This document shows, piece by piece, positions 11,101 through 19,688 of a DNA stretch of 53,913 bases. The stretch is taken from positions 1 to 53,913 of the IMG/VR virus record IMGVR_UViG_3300031857_000248. One strand, 5' to 3'. Position numbers and translations under genes: made by a program. Source of the DNA: a virus. The first letter of the stretch is position 1; the number at the start of each line of letters is the position of its first letter. Below the pieces are notes generated by a model. The model saw only the letters and a list, made by a program, of their open reading frames with translations, was not told the DNA's origin and searched no databases.

Positions 11101-11270
11101 CTCTTAAAGATGTGATTGCCAAATTTTTCAATTTGATTTGATAATATGGTTTGTAATTGAGTCAACTCACGGGCTTGCACCGAGTATCCAGGACGAAACA
11201 AAACACGCATGAAGTTTTTATCTTCATCAAAATCATCATAATATGGATCGTAGTTAAAGGTAGCAGTCAT
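5112..11270 (-). CDS. Giant DUF4815-type baseplate/fibre-connector protein (2052 aa)
   Basis: The N-terminus (YDPYYDDFDEDKNFMRVLFRPGYSVQARELTQLQTILSNQ, shown in part) is characteristic of the DUF4815 family of virion proteins in T4-like phages of aquatic bacteria. It lies directly after gp8 in transcription order, where T4 has gp9-gp12, so it probably substitutes for gp10 or another baseplate-fibre connector. The middle is long, beta-rich and Ser/Thr-rich. A Gly-Tyr module (PGRGYSNANVITI, then SPGSGYLDDF) occurs near residues 1835-1895 and is shared with four other baseplate genes here. An AAACGAGG ribosome binding site precedes the ATG. At 2052 residues it is the largest protein in the window. 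The exact T4 equivalent is uncertain. Confidence 0.75.
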   Translation of the reverse strand: MTATFNYDPYYDDFDEDKNFMRVLFRPGYSVQARELTQLQTILSNQIEKFGNHIFKSGSPIVGGKVSLDTKANYVVLSAQYNNLDVDATQFLNKTVVSYNSSKIIRAKVIAIDTSTANPILILKYLSGERFSESDEIRVYGQEIYAQLRSTLAVGGSYIAKLQEGIYYFKGQFVKVVPQYLILEIFYRVGYNTSTINLNPSYKIGIEFTETIVDEVDDTSLLDPAQGAFNYQAPGAERFAIQTSLAKRTLDSADISTFFEIVRLVNGVKTKEIDYPIYSEIEKTLARRTHDESGNYTVDPFVISLEEGDTANGKFSVILDPGKAYVSGYEFETIAPTIISVDRARDVSNVSSFDLPTNYESSLVLANVRGTLDITSFPSLDIHSVPFTNISLSTTATYNSTKIGTIYANMIRYNDAYNSDIGNTHTFTVNTFGANTVPITGTLSGPDSSSTSIVIPTAFNNALPSNAYANMYFQITNGAGSSLSPILITTSNATHITLSTALTFKPDSNTFTIQSDIKNAESLAISDGTYIQFAGNVDTDSKDSTTGFVSISEPVRTSLVFETPYEAIKANTISNMDFQVRKKYTGTTSGGKFTVTASGSDTFSFSTGSGTISDSLILNNMICFVRSDSASNVQYGIVPNTAISLSNNNFTITSVSTSSFEVDLKAAEAIKVDLLVTTKINNAEDGSTGVTKRKQLVPITGGTDLHSLIPYEMNTAGTEGTTVLYSANTSGEVTYFSGGAVFKSIGATNFDSGAVLTDLRTPGKVVSLQVPDVYEIIGIYDSRNTGSNVTSAMLTSSSNDITSYYEFDNGQRKTHYDHATIKLKRGYSAPVGKVFVQYRYFKNLSVFAGLFDVDSYSKGSNISYSDISKFDNIEDKKLISLRGAFDFRPYKAVGGTSLSGALNPEPLENITMDYDYFLPRIDQVVVKSSREIGVLKGQSAVVPVPPPVDKKDMLIYTLYIPAYTESVKDIRADFKNHRRYTMSDIQAFEDRIRGLEYYVALTTLEKDAASTKILDNNGLERSKYGILVDNFTSKDSQATFSDVDYDNRNLIDAGRLYPASLMRTVALEANTSLSTGATKIVGAGTKKALMLSYSTTEFAKQPYATKSLAIADATFANFKGKTKLFPEFTGDVDTGSTARVTLNSTQGIDNAFNFINDAFKYVADNNKQWADDRNSPFAQIADSKWYKTLKETDYTKQTTVGLGGRTFGVYAAVNDNTYLTKGAELNQKQITTSTSQVDVGTFVTDLAIQPYMKSKQILFASDGMRPSTVMYSFFDNTDVNKYIVVPNKVTLNANTTLISGESILTANTIADLTANLVSLLSGGNSFDAGFVVVSEPGSANVSIINETGKPLSSKYVYGLDSGKYYTVSSVTDHRSGVTRGVTATTITLASDAPAYSIVGNTITIIRSTSSFEGVGAQFTVTAYDTSTKVATVSGATAYVGGTYVYSFGTNMSNKLGQAGGAFYMPKATFRSGERNFRVTESFNNTYDADSISFSDKTYNATGLTVNKTTLVDTVLNVDVDRRIVGIQTSDRLVGSVAAGQELLSTFVVGGTDPLAQTFFVDPTVYPQGLFLSSVDLFFKAKDDGNLPVTLQVRPTVNGFPSSDYWYPESVVTKYPSQINISETPSVTDSSTSTNFEFSFPVYLKPGQYALIVLADTQDYIVWEAEKGGTTTNNEYVDKQPYMGTLYKSQNTAEWTPFINEDLMFRLNRCVFTPNSTATYYLRNQALPTSTNYDKLRLLTKPIIPDAKVTSLTHSITTTTISGTKESSFRTLSSGQTYNFSNDDLYQVGYRRKKMFNANDFTLKLEMTTTSDAVSPIFSMEAASVNIWENYVDNAEINSEDFTIINPGRGYSNANVITITSSSGTGANANVTVDANGNVIAVYVTSPGSGYLDDFEISYYTHPTTPATIVLNSEYDSSGGPCQARYITKPVKLADGYDAGDLRVFLGANKPGSSEVSVFYKVLSDSDATPFKDRPYQKMVCINPTVTSSPDNETFREYEFRPSATTNAITYAGINGVTYDSFKTFAIKVVLTSSDPAIVPSVKDLRIIATPAE

Positions 11271-11281
11271 TTATTCCTCGT

Positions 11282-12610
11282 TTAGAAACTCAAAATGAAA
11301 CGAATTCGTTCGGTTTGGGCTGGGTCTCTTGTAATTGGTAACTTATCTGATATGTATAATATCTTTCCAGAGTACAAATCAAGAGTGGGATTTGTTATGG
11401 AATTTACAATACGAATAGCGCCGGTTTGTAGGCCTCTAATGGCTTGATTTGTTTGCAATGTTCCACGAACATTGTTTAGATACAATAAGTTTGGCGTTTC
11501 GCTAAATGAAATTACATCAGCAGTAAATGTTGCACTTGCGTATGTTGTTCCTTGATAAACAACTTCATCGTTGTTAAAGTCGCCAACGCCGGGCGAAACT
11601 TTAACAAGAGTGTATAGAGAATATGTTTGTGCGGTAGCTAATGCTGTTGTGCCATATTTGTATGGATTTCTTAAAAGCACAACTTCACGAAAATCATTAT
11701 CAACGGGTAATACTCCACCCTCATCTTGGTCAAATTCCACATTAAACATAATTGTGGAACCACCCAACTCATAAGTCGGCTCATATCCATGCCCATTATG
11801 TGGCGCAATTGAAACTTCAGCCGTCGCCGATGTTCCTGTGCCACCACTAACATCAGTAAAAGTTAGATTTGCATAAGTGTAATAATTTCCGCGATTTTGA
11901 ATAACTATATTTTGTACTTTACCACCAGAAACATTTGCTTTTAATACAGCACCTGTTCCATCACCTTCAATTGTAATAATGTTTTGTACAGTACCGAGAG
12001 TATAATTATTACCAGAATTTGTTACAGTCACAATATCAATTGAGCCTGGTTCGGCGGCGGCTCGTACAAACTTATTTACAGATACTGGCATCCAATCATC
12101 GGTTAGAAATTTTTGTTTTTGTGTAGATGTTAATGTGTACATGTACTTCCATTTGTAAAAATCGGAAGTCTCAACGTACGGTTCTTCTAGTGAAGTTGTT
12201 GATAGTGTTAATTCTGGTGATACCGTAGATGCAGTACCAGGCGCAACATTTGAGAGACACTTAAAAACTTGATCCTTTGAATTTATTATATAAAAGTTTG
12301 TAGTTGATTGATATGTATTATATACTGTATTTGCTGTCCAATTATTTCTAGGAATAACAAGAGAAGCATTTTCCAGAGATATTTGTTTCGCAAGAACACC
12401 ATATTTGTAGAAATTGTTTATATCAGATTCCGATTCAGATGGCGATCCTGCTACTTCGGTTCCTGAATTCCATGGTAAATGTCTGCCAAAAAAGGCATAC
12501 ATATAAGATTTTTTAGCGGCGGGCAAGTATGCATTTGCTCCCAAGTCCAACTGGTTGTAGACTTGTTCTGCCATCAAAATTTTGAAATTTTTAGTTAAGA
12601 GTGCTGACAT
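11282..12610 (-). CDS. gp8: Baseplate wedge protein gp8 (442 aa)
   Basis: The N-terminus (NFKILMAEQVYNQL, then YMYAFFGRHLPWNS) and the motif SDFYKWKYMYTLTSTQKQKFLTDDWMPV, shown in part, match the gp8 baseplate wedge family. In T4 gp8 joins the gp10-gp7 complex in each wedge. The order gp6, gp7-like, gp8 matches T4. The product is longer than T4 gp8 because residues about 195-275 hold a Gly-Tyr beta module (SGNNYTLG, IEGDGTGA, RGNYYTYA). A late box GATAAATA at 12616-12623 lies only 5 bases from the ATG and there is no ribosome binding site, so a leaderless mRNA is predicted. Confidence 0.88.
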   Translation of the reverse strand: MSALLTKNFKILMAEQVYNQLDLGANAYLPAAKKSYMYAFFGRHLPWNSGTEVAGSPSESESDINNFYKYGVLAKQISLENASLVIPRNNWTANTVYNTYQSTTNFYIINSKDQVFKCLSNVAPGTASTVSPELTLSTTSLEEPYVETSDFYKWKYMYTLTSTQKQKFLTDDWMPVSVNKFVRAAAEPGSIDIVTVTNSGNNYTLGTVQNIITIEGDGTGAVLKANVSGGKVQNIVIQNRGNYYTYANLTFTDVSGGTGTSATAEVSIAPHNGHGYEPTYELGGSTIMFNVEFDQDEGGVLPVDNDFREVVLLRNPYKYGTTALATAQTYSLYTLVKVSPGVGDFNNDEVVYQGTTYASATFTADVISFSETPNLLYLNNVRGTLQTNQAIRGLQTGAIRIVNSITNPTLDLYSGKILYISDKLPITRDPAQTERIRFILSF

Positions 12611-12615
12611 GTTTC

Positions 12616-12623
12616 TATTTATC
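12616..12623 (-). promoter_or_regulatory. Late-type promoter box GATAAATA directly upstream of gp8
   Basis: The minus strand reads GATAAATA, then GAAAC, then the gp8 ATG. In T4 the late box ends about 6 bases before the transcription start, so transcription from this box would begin at or next to the A of the start codon. Confidence 0.55.
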
Positions 12624-15411
12624 TAACTTTTTGAATGGTTGCGCTCAAATTGCTGCCGTTTGATGTAAATATGCTATCAGCAAATATGGTATTTGCATTT
12701 CTAGAATTTGCCCTAATTGTAGCCGTATAAACCAAATTAACAGTCGCTGAAGTTGATGTTACATTAATTATAGTGTCTAGTATAGCAAAAGAGGAATTGG
12801 TGACTTCTTTAATCGTTACTGTATTTCCAGTGGAAAGATAAATTGTATCTCCATCTTGTAAGTCATTTATGAAGTTGACACTATTGGCTGAACCAAAGAG
12901 GATGTTTGATCCAGAAACAACATTAACTGTATTCTGCAATCTTTTGTGGACATTTGATAGAAGGATTAAATCGCCAACATTAACTGTAGATTGAAGATTC
13001 GCACTTGCGTTTGTGGTAATAATTTTATTTAAACCATTGGCAATATTGTATGTATCCGCAAGAGAAGTAATTGTTATGAAGGCCGATGTATTAATTTGAT
13101 TCAATATTTCCGAATTATCATCAATTTTAGTAATAAAAGTTTTTGTTCCAACTGGATGAACAATGTCATTTAATGGTTTCTTAAACTTAGAATAGTCAGT
13201 TTGTGATTTAATAACATAAGAAAAGTTATGATACTTTTCACCATCTTGCAATTTCTTATCCGCGCTAATTTGTCCATCAGTATTTAAGTAAATACCAGGA
13301 TAACGAATCAAACCATTTTCAAAATTTGCTGTAGCTTTAGCATTACCGTCGCCATAGAATAAGAATGATGTTACATTTCCGGTAACTGTGTCATCATCCG
13401 ACTTGATAATTTTAGTTTCATCAAAAACACCACGATAATTAAATATTCTAAGCGTTGAAGTTTCAAAATTATAAGAATCTACTGTTGCGCTAAATGAAGA
13501 ACTAATGTTTGATGTGCCTTGATAAATTGAGGTATTTGAAACGAACAATTGTCCTTCCGTAACACCATTCAATACTATGTCTGCATTTCTCAACGATATT
13601 AGTGGAGCTTCAACATAATCATATCCAAAACTGCTAATTCTTAATGATGTTATTGCGCCAATTCTTGATGTGGTTAGTCCGTACTGTTCACCATCACCTG
13701 TTATTTCAGCAATCGTCAGATTAGCATTCGTACCAGAAACTGATTGAACATTAATTGATGGTAATGAATCTCTCCTATATCCTTCACCGCCAATAACAAA
13801 TGCGTTTGATGAATGGTTATTCATTGTAACGGAAGTAATTATTCCTCCGGAAACGCTTACGAATGCATTTGCACCATAACCAGAACCGCCGGTAAAAATT
13901 AAAATATCGCCGTTAGAATATCCAGTCCCGCCACTGTTAACTGTTATTCTTCCAAGTGATCCAAGTTTAGATAAATCATTTCTAAGAATTTTATAAACGG
14001 ACACATTTGTTAAGTCATTAGGAAATTCTTCAGCGAAATACAAATTATTCGTATCAACTGAAGAAACTTCACGAATTGCTTCAAATTTGTTATTGATAAA
14101 CAATCTAACATAGTCGCCAGCTTCAAAAGAAACTGTTAAGTTTTGCGTAGTATCGCTTATGAGATATGTTCCTTTTACAATATTTCGTGCGGTGCATACT
14201 AAAATATCATCATAGTCTTCATTGTAAAAACTGTAAGTTTCAACGGTTGGCTTTTGACGATAACCACCACCCGAACCGTCAATTACAACGAAAGAAATTG
14301 GAAAAACGGTGAATGCATCAAATGTTGTTGCATTTGATATTGTCACATTTTCAATATTTGCAATATTCGGTCTTAGTCCGTGTAATGTTTGGACGGACAT
14401 ATTTGAAACATTTATTAATCTTGAAACTGATGTGTCTAAAAGATTAATTGAGGCTTTTGCTTCTGTGCCAAAAGCTGTGTTAGCAAAACCACCTTTGAAG
14501 TCAATGATTGATGAATTGAGATTTATTACGGGATCTCTAAATCCAAATCCACTTTTTTCAACAATGATATCTGTGATACCACCTTTTGTTACCACTCCAA
14601 CATGTGCAACCGCACCAACTGGAGTATTTGCAACAGGATTTAAACCACCAACAATACTAACTGGATCTCCAATATATGAAGGAATTACGTCCGGATCGTA
14701 TGCATTATAAAAAAGACCTCTATTTAGTGGATTAATTTTTATCTCTGATAGTGCGCCAATCAAGCGCCCACTAACAGTAACATTTAGACCAGTATCTACA
14801 TCAACATATGTTGATGTTATTCTCTCGCCAGTGGCGAACAATCTTTTAACATTTGAAACATAAATTTCCGTATATGTAATACCAAGTTGACGGTCAACAG
14901 ATTGAATTACTTTTTCAACAAGTGCTGTAGCTTTTGATGTTTCGCCGGTAATTAAAGTTTTTGCGATGTTAAAAATATTGTTATCATCAGTATCAATTCT
15001 AAGTGCTAAAGGCAATACCCACTTACCATCCGATGCTTTTAGAATATCTTCTTTTGGATAGTAGATATCAATATTTTCATTATACAATGCTCTAAAAAGA
15101 AACTTAACTGACTCTTGTGTTCCGCTGGATCTATAAAATTGAGTGACTAGTTTTAAAAATAGTCTTTTGTCGGTTACAATATCTTGAGGAAAATAAGGAG
15201 CTAAATCTTTTTTTAATTGTTCAATGTAATAGTCATCGGAACTATCAATATCATTTGCATTGCGTAATGCATCAATTTCATAGGAAACGCTATCTGTAGT
15301 TTCCAGCCATTCATAGTATTTCTCTAAGAATGTGACAAATTTTGGATAGTCACTTCTTACGAAATCTGGTAACTGTGAAGATACCAGGTTTGATGTGCGA
15401 ACGTTTTCCAT
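12619..15411 (-). CDS. Baseplate wedge protein, probable gp7 equivalent (930 aa)
   Basis: The N-terminal sequence (QLPDFVRSDYPKFVTFLEKYYEWLE, shown in part) and LVTQFYRSSGTQESVKFLFRALYNE are hallmarks of a conserved baseplate wedge protein found between gp6 and gp8 in T4-like phages of aquatic bacteria. By position and size it corresponds to T4 gp7, the wedge initiator, although the sequence itself does not prove this. A Gly-Tyr module lies near residues 485-545 (SGGTGYSNG, GGSGYGANA). Its ATG overlaps the stop of gp6 by one base. The stop codon lies near the gp8 promoter box, so the two genes may be expressed separately as well as together. Confidence 0.72.
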   Translation of the reverse strand: MENVRTSNLVSSQLPDFVRSDYPKFVTFLEKYYEWLETTDSVSYEIDALRNANDIDSSDDYYIEQLKKDLAPYFPQDIVTDKRLFLKLVTQFYRSSGTQESVKFLFRALYNENIDIYYPKEDILKASDGKWVLPLALRIDTDDNNIFNIAKTLITGETSKATALVEKVIQSVDRQLGITYTEIYVSNVKRLFATGERITSTYVDVDTGLNVTVSGRLIGALSEIKINPLNRGLFYNAYDPDVIPSYIGDPVSIVGGLNPVANTPVGAVAHVGVVTKGGITDIIVEKSGFGFRDPVINLNSSIIDFKGGFANTAFGTEAKASINLLDTSVSRLINVSNMSVQTLHGLRPNIANIENVTISNATTFDAFTVFPISFVVIDGSGGGYRQKPTVETYSFYNEDYDDILVCTARNIVKGTYLISDTTQNLTVSFEAGDYVRLFINNKFEAIREVSSVDTNNLYFAEEFPNDLTNVSVYKILRNDLSKLGSLGRITVNSGGTGYSNGDILIFTGGSGYGANAFVSVSGGIITSVTMNNHSSNAFVIGGEGYRRDSLPSINVQSVSGTNANLTIAEITGDGEQYGLTTSRIGAITSLRISSFGYDYVEAPLISLRNADIVLNGVTEGQLFVSNTSIYQGTSNISSSFSATVDSYNFETSTLRIFNYRGVFDETKIIKSDDDTVTGNVTSFLFYGDGNAKATANFENGLIRYPGIYLNTDGQISADKKLQDGEKYHNFSYVIKSQTDYSKFKKPLNDIVHPVGTKTFITKIDDNSEILNQINTSAFITITSLADTYNIANGLNKIITTNASANLQSTVNVGDLILLSNVHKRLQNTVNVVSGSNILFGSANSVNFINDLQDGDTIYLSTGNTVTIKEVTNSSFAILDTIINVTSTSATVNLVYTATIRANSRNANTIFADSIFTSNGSNLSATIQKVR

Positions 15412-17483
15412 TAAATTGTAGTAGTTTTAACAACAACGCTAGTAGGATCATCTGCATCCAGAACAAGCATTTTATTTAATTTAGATTGAATGATACTAAT
15501 CTTTGGTTTAATGTGTACCATGATATCGCCGAAGTCATTGTTAACCGCCGTTGGATTAAAATTACTTATTGTTATTTTACCTAATGTGTAATCAATAATA
15601 CCAGTTACACCATTGTTTTTTGTTTTGTTTAAAATTACTTTAGTACTTTGGCTGCTAATTTCATCAGGTTTAAAGTATGAAATTCTGATTTGTCCATAAC
15701 GACCTTCAAGCACAGCCAATCCAGCACCTAAAGATCCACCACCGCCAGTGATTTGAACGGCGGCTGTAGTGTATCCAATACCCGGATTCGTAACTGTAAT
15801 TTTGTTTATTTTTCCATTCACTATTTCAGCGACTGCTATTGCGCCTTCTCCGTCTCCAACAATTGTGACCTTTGGAGTTGATGTGTAGTTGAAGCCTGGA
15901 TTACTCACAGTCACAGATTCTAATCCAGAAAAAGATGATGGAACTTCTTCAAAGAAACACTGGCGAGAAACACCAATCTCATCTGTCATGGTAAAATCGG
16001 GAGTTGAATAAAAATTGTCGTTTGTTGTTCCTCTACTCAATTCAAAACCAAAATCCAAAATATAACTATCCGTATTAATCAAATCTGGTCTGAATTTTTT
16101 AGCAACAAACAAACTTATTTCATTAGATATAATTGACCTATCAAAATTATCAATCGCAGTTTCAAGGCCCGAAAATCTAAAATAAGTATTGAATTGGTTC
16201 AAATTCGTAGAAGTATAATTTTTAATTAAAGTTGTTATTGCACTTTTCAATTCAGAATCGTTTAATGACAATTTTGATTTATTATAAAAAACGTTTGCTT
16301 CAACTTTTAGATAATTGTAGTCAATATCAACAATTTCTGGTGTAATTGTCAACATACTGATTGGCTTCAATATGGTATTTTTTACAAAATCTTTTTCAGT
16401 ATCCGATACTTCAAAACCTAATTTTGGTTTTGCTGACACAAAAACTTTACCATAAACTGGTGGATCATTTTCTTCTCCACCCCATACGTTGACTGCTTCA
16501 AAAGCTGGATAGTTTTGTTGAATTAACTTGATGTAATCATTCTTAGTCACAGCACGATTCTGTGATAGTAGAGCAAGAGGTGCGGCAAATTTAATTGAAT
16601 CTACTGATTCTCTGGTGACACCACCAGCAGCCGCAGAAATTGAATTTACGGAAATTAAACTAAATCCACCAACTGTTGTGGAAGAAACAAAACTATTTGC
16701 TTTGTTTGATGCATCTGCACTGGTAATTAAATATTCTAGAGTGATTACACCACCATCCGGTATCTTTTTACCTAAAGTGTCATCACCAAAGTAAACTTCG
16801 TATTGTCCGTTTTTACCTTCTTGTAGGTAATAAACTTCGGATGTTGAATTTACAGTAAGTGCATTCGTAGACAAATCATAAACAACTGTTTCGGTATTTG
16901 AAGATGATTGCTTTACTGAAACTTTTAATGTTGTCGTATCAATGTTCGCATCTGGTATTGTAAATAGTTGTTTTGGATTAGAGAATAAACTATTGTTGTA
17001 AGAGTATGAAACTAGTTGTCCCTGATAGATTGGCACGTTTGTGAAAACAAAATTGTTTGCTGTTTTGGAAACTGTTGTAGATTCTACGGTAACAAACTTG
17101 TATGATACACCATCTAATTGTGAAGACGAAAATGCATAACCTCTAGGCAGAGTTAATGAACCTGGAGTAGAATTTGTAGTTTGAATTGTTACATTAACAA
17201 TTGCTCTTGGCGCTCTAGCTGAACGTGGTGTATATCCAACTCGTTTTGCATGTGAAACAACTGAGTTTCTAAGAGAAGCACTATCTAAGAATGCTTCGTT
17301 GGCAATCATATTTAAGTAATATGCATTGTAGTGAGTATTGTATGCTAGAATGTCCAATAGAACACTTAAGCCAGAACCTTCAAAATCATAATCTTGAAAT
17401 TCGGTTTGTTGTCTTAGGAAATTTCTAAGATTAGTTTTGATAGAATCAAAATCTAATTCGGTTACATTTAAACGGTCCGCCAT
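15411..17483 (-). CDS. gp6: Baseplate wedge protein gp6 (690 aa)
   Basis: The N-terminal region (VTELDFDSIKTNLRNFLR, FEGSGLSVLLDILAYNTHYNAYYLNM, in part, and NSVVSHAKRVGYTPRSARAP) is diagnostic of the gp6/gpJ-type baseplate wedge family. In T4 two copies of gp6 per wedge form the inner ring that holds the baseplate together. Length is close to T4 gp6 (660 aa). A Gly-Tyr module (VSNPGFNYTSTPKVTIVGDG, then TNPGIGYTTAAVQITGGGG) is present near residues 530-590. Translation is probably coupled to gp25 upstream, with 1 base between them, and to the gp7-like gene downstream by a one-base overlap. Confidence 0.9.
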   Translation of the reverse strand: MADRLNVTELDFDSIKTNLRNFLRQQTEFQDYDFEGSGLSVLLDILAYNTHYNAYYLNMIANEAFLDSASLRNSVVSHAKRVGYTPRSARAPRAIVNVTIQTTNSTPGSLTLPRGYAFSSSQLDGVSYKFVTVESTTVSKTANNFVFTNVPIYQGQLVSYSYNNSLFSNPKQLFTIPDANIDTTTLKVSVKQSSSNTETVVYDLSTNALTVNSTSEVYYLQEGKNGQYEVYFGDDTLGKKIPDGGVITLEYLITSADASNKANSFVSSTTVGGFSLISVNSISAAAGGVTRESVDSIKFAAPLALLSQNRAVTKNDYIKLIQQNYPAFEAVNVWGGEENDPPVYGKVFVSAKPKLGFEVSDTEKDFVKNTILKPISMLTITPEIVDIDYNYLKVEANVFYNKSKLSLNDSELKSAITTLIKNYTSTNLNQFNTYFRFSGLETAIDNFDRSIISNEISLFVAKKFRPDLINTDSYILDFGFELSRGTTNDNFYSTPDFTMTDEIGVSRQCFFEEVPSSFSGLESVTVSNPGFNYTSTPKVTIVGDGEGAIAVAEIVNGKINKITVTNPGIGYTTAAVQITGGGGSLGAGLAVLEGRYGQIRISYFKPDEISSQSTKVILNKTKNNGVTGIIDYTLGKITISNFNPTAVNNDFGDIMVHIKPKISIIQSKLNKMLVLDADDPTSVVVKTTTI

Positions 17484-17484
17484 C

Positions 17485-17889
17485 TTATCTGTCTCGTTGT
17501 AAGAAGAAGTTTATTGTTATTGGGTCTGTTCTATTGACTATCAAAAATGTCATACCGATACTGTAAGAATTGTTTTCATAATTTGGCGAAACAGCAACGC
17601 TTTTTACGATAACTCTTGGCTCATAATTTTCCAATGTTTGAACAATCTCACGCTTCAAAGCGGAAGATGTAATGGAATCCATGTTTTCAAATAACAAGTT
17701 GCGTACACCGGAGCCCAACTGAGGCTGAAAAGGTCTTTCGTACCGAGAAGTTGAAATCAAATTCTTAACCGAATTGATTACCGCCATCTCGTCAACGTGC
17801 TTATTCACATCCTTCTTTATAGGATGGGCTGTGAAAGACAAGTCCAAGTCTTTGTATTTTCTAGTTGTTGCGCTTACTACTGTGGCCAT
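17485..17889 (-). CDS. gp25: Baseplate wedge protein gp25 (134 aa)
   Basis: The product matches the GPW/gp25 family: RKYKDLDLSFTAHPIKKDV at the N-terminus, VINSVKNLISTSRYERPFQPQLGSGVRNLLFE (in part) with the conserved ERPFQPxLGS loop, and LENYEPRVIVKSVAV. In T4 gp25 sits next to gp6 and gp53 and is thought to help nucleate sheath assembly. The length of 134 residues is as expected (T4 132). A late-type box AATAAATA at 17894-17901 is only 4 bases from the ATG and no ribosome binding site is present, so a leaderless transcript is likely. The box overlaps the stop codon of the upstream gene. Confidence 0.95.
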   Translation of the reverse strand: MATVVSATTRKYKDLDLSFTAHPIKKDVNKHVDEMAVINSVKNLISTSRYERPFQPQLGSGVRNLLFENMDSITSSALKREIVQTLENYEPRVIVKSVAVSPNYENNSYSIGMTFLIVNRTDPITINFFLQRDR

Positions 17890-17893
17890 GTTC

Positions 17894-17901
17894 TATTTAT
17901 T
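17894..17901 (-). promoter_or_regulatory. Late-type promoter box AATAAATA directly upstream of gp25
   Basis: The minus strand reads AATAAATA, then GAAC, then the gp25 ATG. This is the same arrangement as at gp8, and would start transcription at or within a base or two of the start codon. Confidence 0.55.
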
Positions 17902-18778
17902 ACGTATTGGCTAAGGTATTTGAGATATAGCGATCCGTGCCGATTAAATTATTCACAAGGTAACTTTGAGTATTTCCTAGTCTTCCTAAAGAATCCACTT
18001 TGAAATAGTCATTTACAATACTAACGCCATTCCTATAGAAATCCCAATCATGTTCTCTCCGCACTCTAAGCATGGTATTGGCTGTTGCAAAATGAGACAT
18101 TATGGTATTAGCATTAGCGGCAGTTATATTAGAATAATAAAAAGTGTTTGATGGAGGATCTCCACCTCCAACAACGACAACTTGTCGTATAGTCGCATTT
18201 AATGCTTGCAAGTCGGATGTAATTATAGTCAAGTTTGATGCAAGTTCATCACCAATGAAAAGACTTGTCATACTGCCTAATAACGGAGAAGCATTCTGGA
18301 CGCCATCAGTTACATTCACCAATTGTAATAGTTGTTGCCCCAAACCCACAGATTTTTTATAATCTGGATAGTCAATGATTGAAGCACCATCGCCAGTAAC
18401 TGTTTGTGTGCTATCATTTACACCAGCAACATTACTTGTATGTGTCTTATATTTTGCCAACTCCAATTCTAAAGTTCCAATAGTCTGATATGCAAAAACT
18501 AAATTTAATGTGGGTGCGCTATCAAATGATACAACATTCGCAAACACAACATTAAATGTATTTACTGTGGATATAATCGTGTTTGTTACATTTATTACTG
18601 GATTCTTGAAGTAGTTTGTATTTTGAATATTTCCATTGGCAAGGTCATTTTTCTGCCAAGTTTTAATTTCAAGTGGTGATGTGTTTAAGTAATTCTTTGT
18701 TTCAGTTGTTAAATAAAAAGCATCTCCATACTTTGTATCATCAAAGTTATATGTTAATCTTCCAAAAACGCTAGGCAT
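17900..18778 (-). CDS. Unassigned baseplate-region structural protein (292 aa)
   Basis: I do not recognise a named family. The N-terminus (MPSVFGRLTYNFDDTKYGDAF) and a middle region rich in Asn, Val and Thr resemble virion proteins. Residues about 215-292 include SNTFYYSNITAAN, MLRVRREHDWDFYRNG and a final RYISNTLANT. The gene lies between the gp5-needle gene and gp25, where T4-like phages of aquatic bacteria often carry an extra structural gene. A GGAG ribosome binding site precedes the ATG. A role in the central hub or inner wedge is inferred from neighbours only. Confidence 0.6.
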   Translation of the reverse strand: MPSVFGRLTYNFDDTKYGDAFYLTTETKNYLNTSPLEIKTWQKNDLANGNIQNTNYFKNPVINVTNTIISTVNTFNVVFANVVSFDSAPTLNLVFAYQTIGTLELELAKYKTHTSNVAGVNDSTQTVTGDGASIIDYPDYKKSVGLGQQLLQLVNVTDGVQNASPLLGSMTSLFIGDELASNLTIITSDLQALNATIRQVVVVGGGDPPSNTFYYSNITAANANTIMSHFATANTMLRVRREHDWDFYRNGVSIVNDYFKVDSLGRLGNTQSYLVNNLIGTDRYISNTLANT

Positions 18779-18792
18779 TCAAATCTCCATAA

Positions 18793-19686
18793 TTAAAGTA
18801 AAGTCATTGGTGTAATAGGAGGACTTGTTGGAAATCCTTTATTACCAATATGATTATGTGCATTGTGTTGCATTCTAATTCCTAGCATAGTTCCAGCAAC
18901 ATCTTTTACTGAGAATCCATTTATGAAAGGAGCATTTACACTAATACCAGCATAGACGCTTTGGCCGATATAAGCTGATCCAGCAGGAACAACAACTTGC
19001 AATGGGATTGCAACAGGTAAACCAATAGCAAGACCACCAAGTTCGGAAACAAATCCTAAAGGACCAGCATTAACTTGTGTACCAGCATTAACTTTTGTTG
19101 TTGCTGTTACCATGTCTGCTTGAATTGAACCTGCTACAGCCAAGTCTCCTTGTATGTATGTGTGGTCACCTGTTGAAAGTTTCAAACTTCCCGTTGTTGG
19201 ATCTCCACATCCAATAGTCATATCGCCATCAGAAAGAATCTTTGTTTTCTTTTTAAAATTTTGAGTAACATTACCACGAACTTCTTGAACTAAATCGCCA
19301 TCAATTCTTTCATATTTGTTACCCTTAACATGCACAATAGAATCACCCTCTATTGTAACATTACACACGCCTTTAATCAATACTCTATTTTTACCCAAAA
19401 CAATCTCGTAGTTGTCTCGTTGTATTTTTGTGGTCATGTCGCCGTTGGAATGCATTTCTAAGAATGAACCAACGCCGTTATTTTTTGCACCACCGTGTTG
19501 TAGACGAATTCTTTCCCGACCGAGTGTATCGTCCATTTCAAATAGATGACCAGATTCGGTCATCATAACTTTGTTATGTGGATAAGTTGGTGGATTTTCA
19601 ATGCTGGCCTCAGACTCCCTTTCGGTCCAAGATTCATCATCGGCTGGTTTGTTTAACTCATCAGGATTTGCTAATGTATCTGCCAT
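18793..19686 (-). CDS. gp5-like beta-helix needle protein, encoded separately (297 aa)
   Basis: Residues about 40-190 show the short repeating strands of a triple-stranded beta-helix: RIRLQHGGAKNNGVGSFLEMH, in part, then NYEIVLGKNRVLIKGVCNVTIEGDSIVHVKGNKYERIDGDL, in part, then EVRGNVTQNFKKKTKILSDGDM. This matches the C-terminal needle part of T4 gp5 and of VgrG-like spike proteins. In T4 that needle is fused to the OB-fold and lysozyme, whereas here it is a separate gene directly downstream of the OB-fold gene, with 2 bases between them. No ribosome binding site is obvious, so translational coupling is likely. The C-terminal third (IGQSVYAGISVNAPF, MQHNAHNHIGNKGFP) may form the tip. Confidence 0.78.
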   Translation of the reverse strand: MADTLANPDELNKPADDESWTERESEASIENPPTYPHNKVMMTESGHLFEMDDTLGRERIRLQHGGAKNNGVGSFLEMHSNGDMTTKIQRDNYEIVLGKNRVLIKGVCNVTIEGDSIVHVKGNKYERIDGDLVQEVRGNVTQNFKKKTKILSDGDMTIGCGDPTTGSLKLSTGDHTYIQGDLAVAGSIQADMVTATTKVNAGTQVNAGPLGFVSELGGLAIGLPVAIPLQVVVPAGSAYIGQSVYAGISVNAPFINGFSVKDVAGTMLGIRMQHNAHNHIGNKGFPTSPPITPMTLL

Positions 19687-19688
19687 GC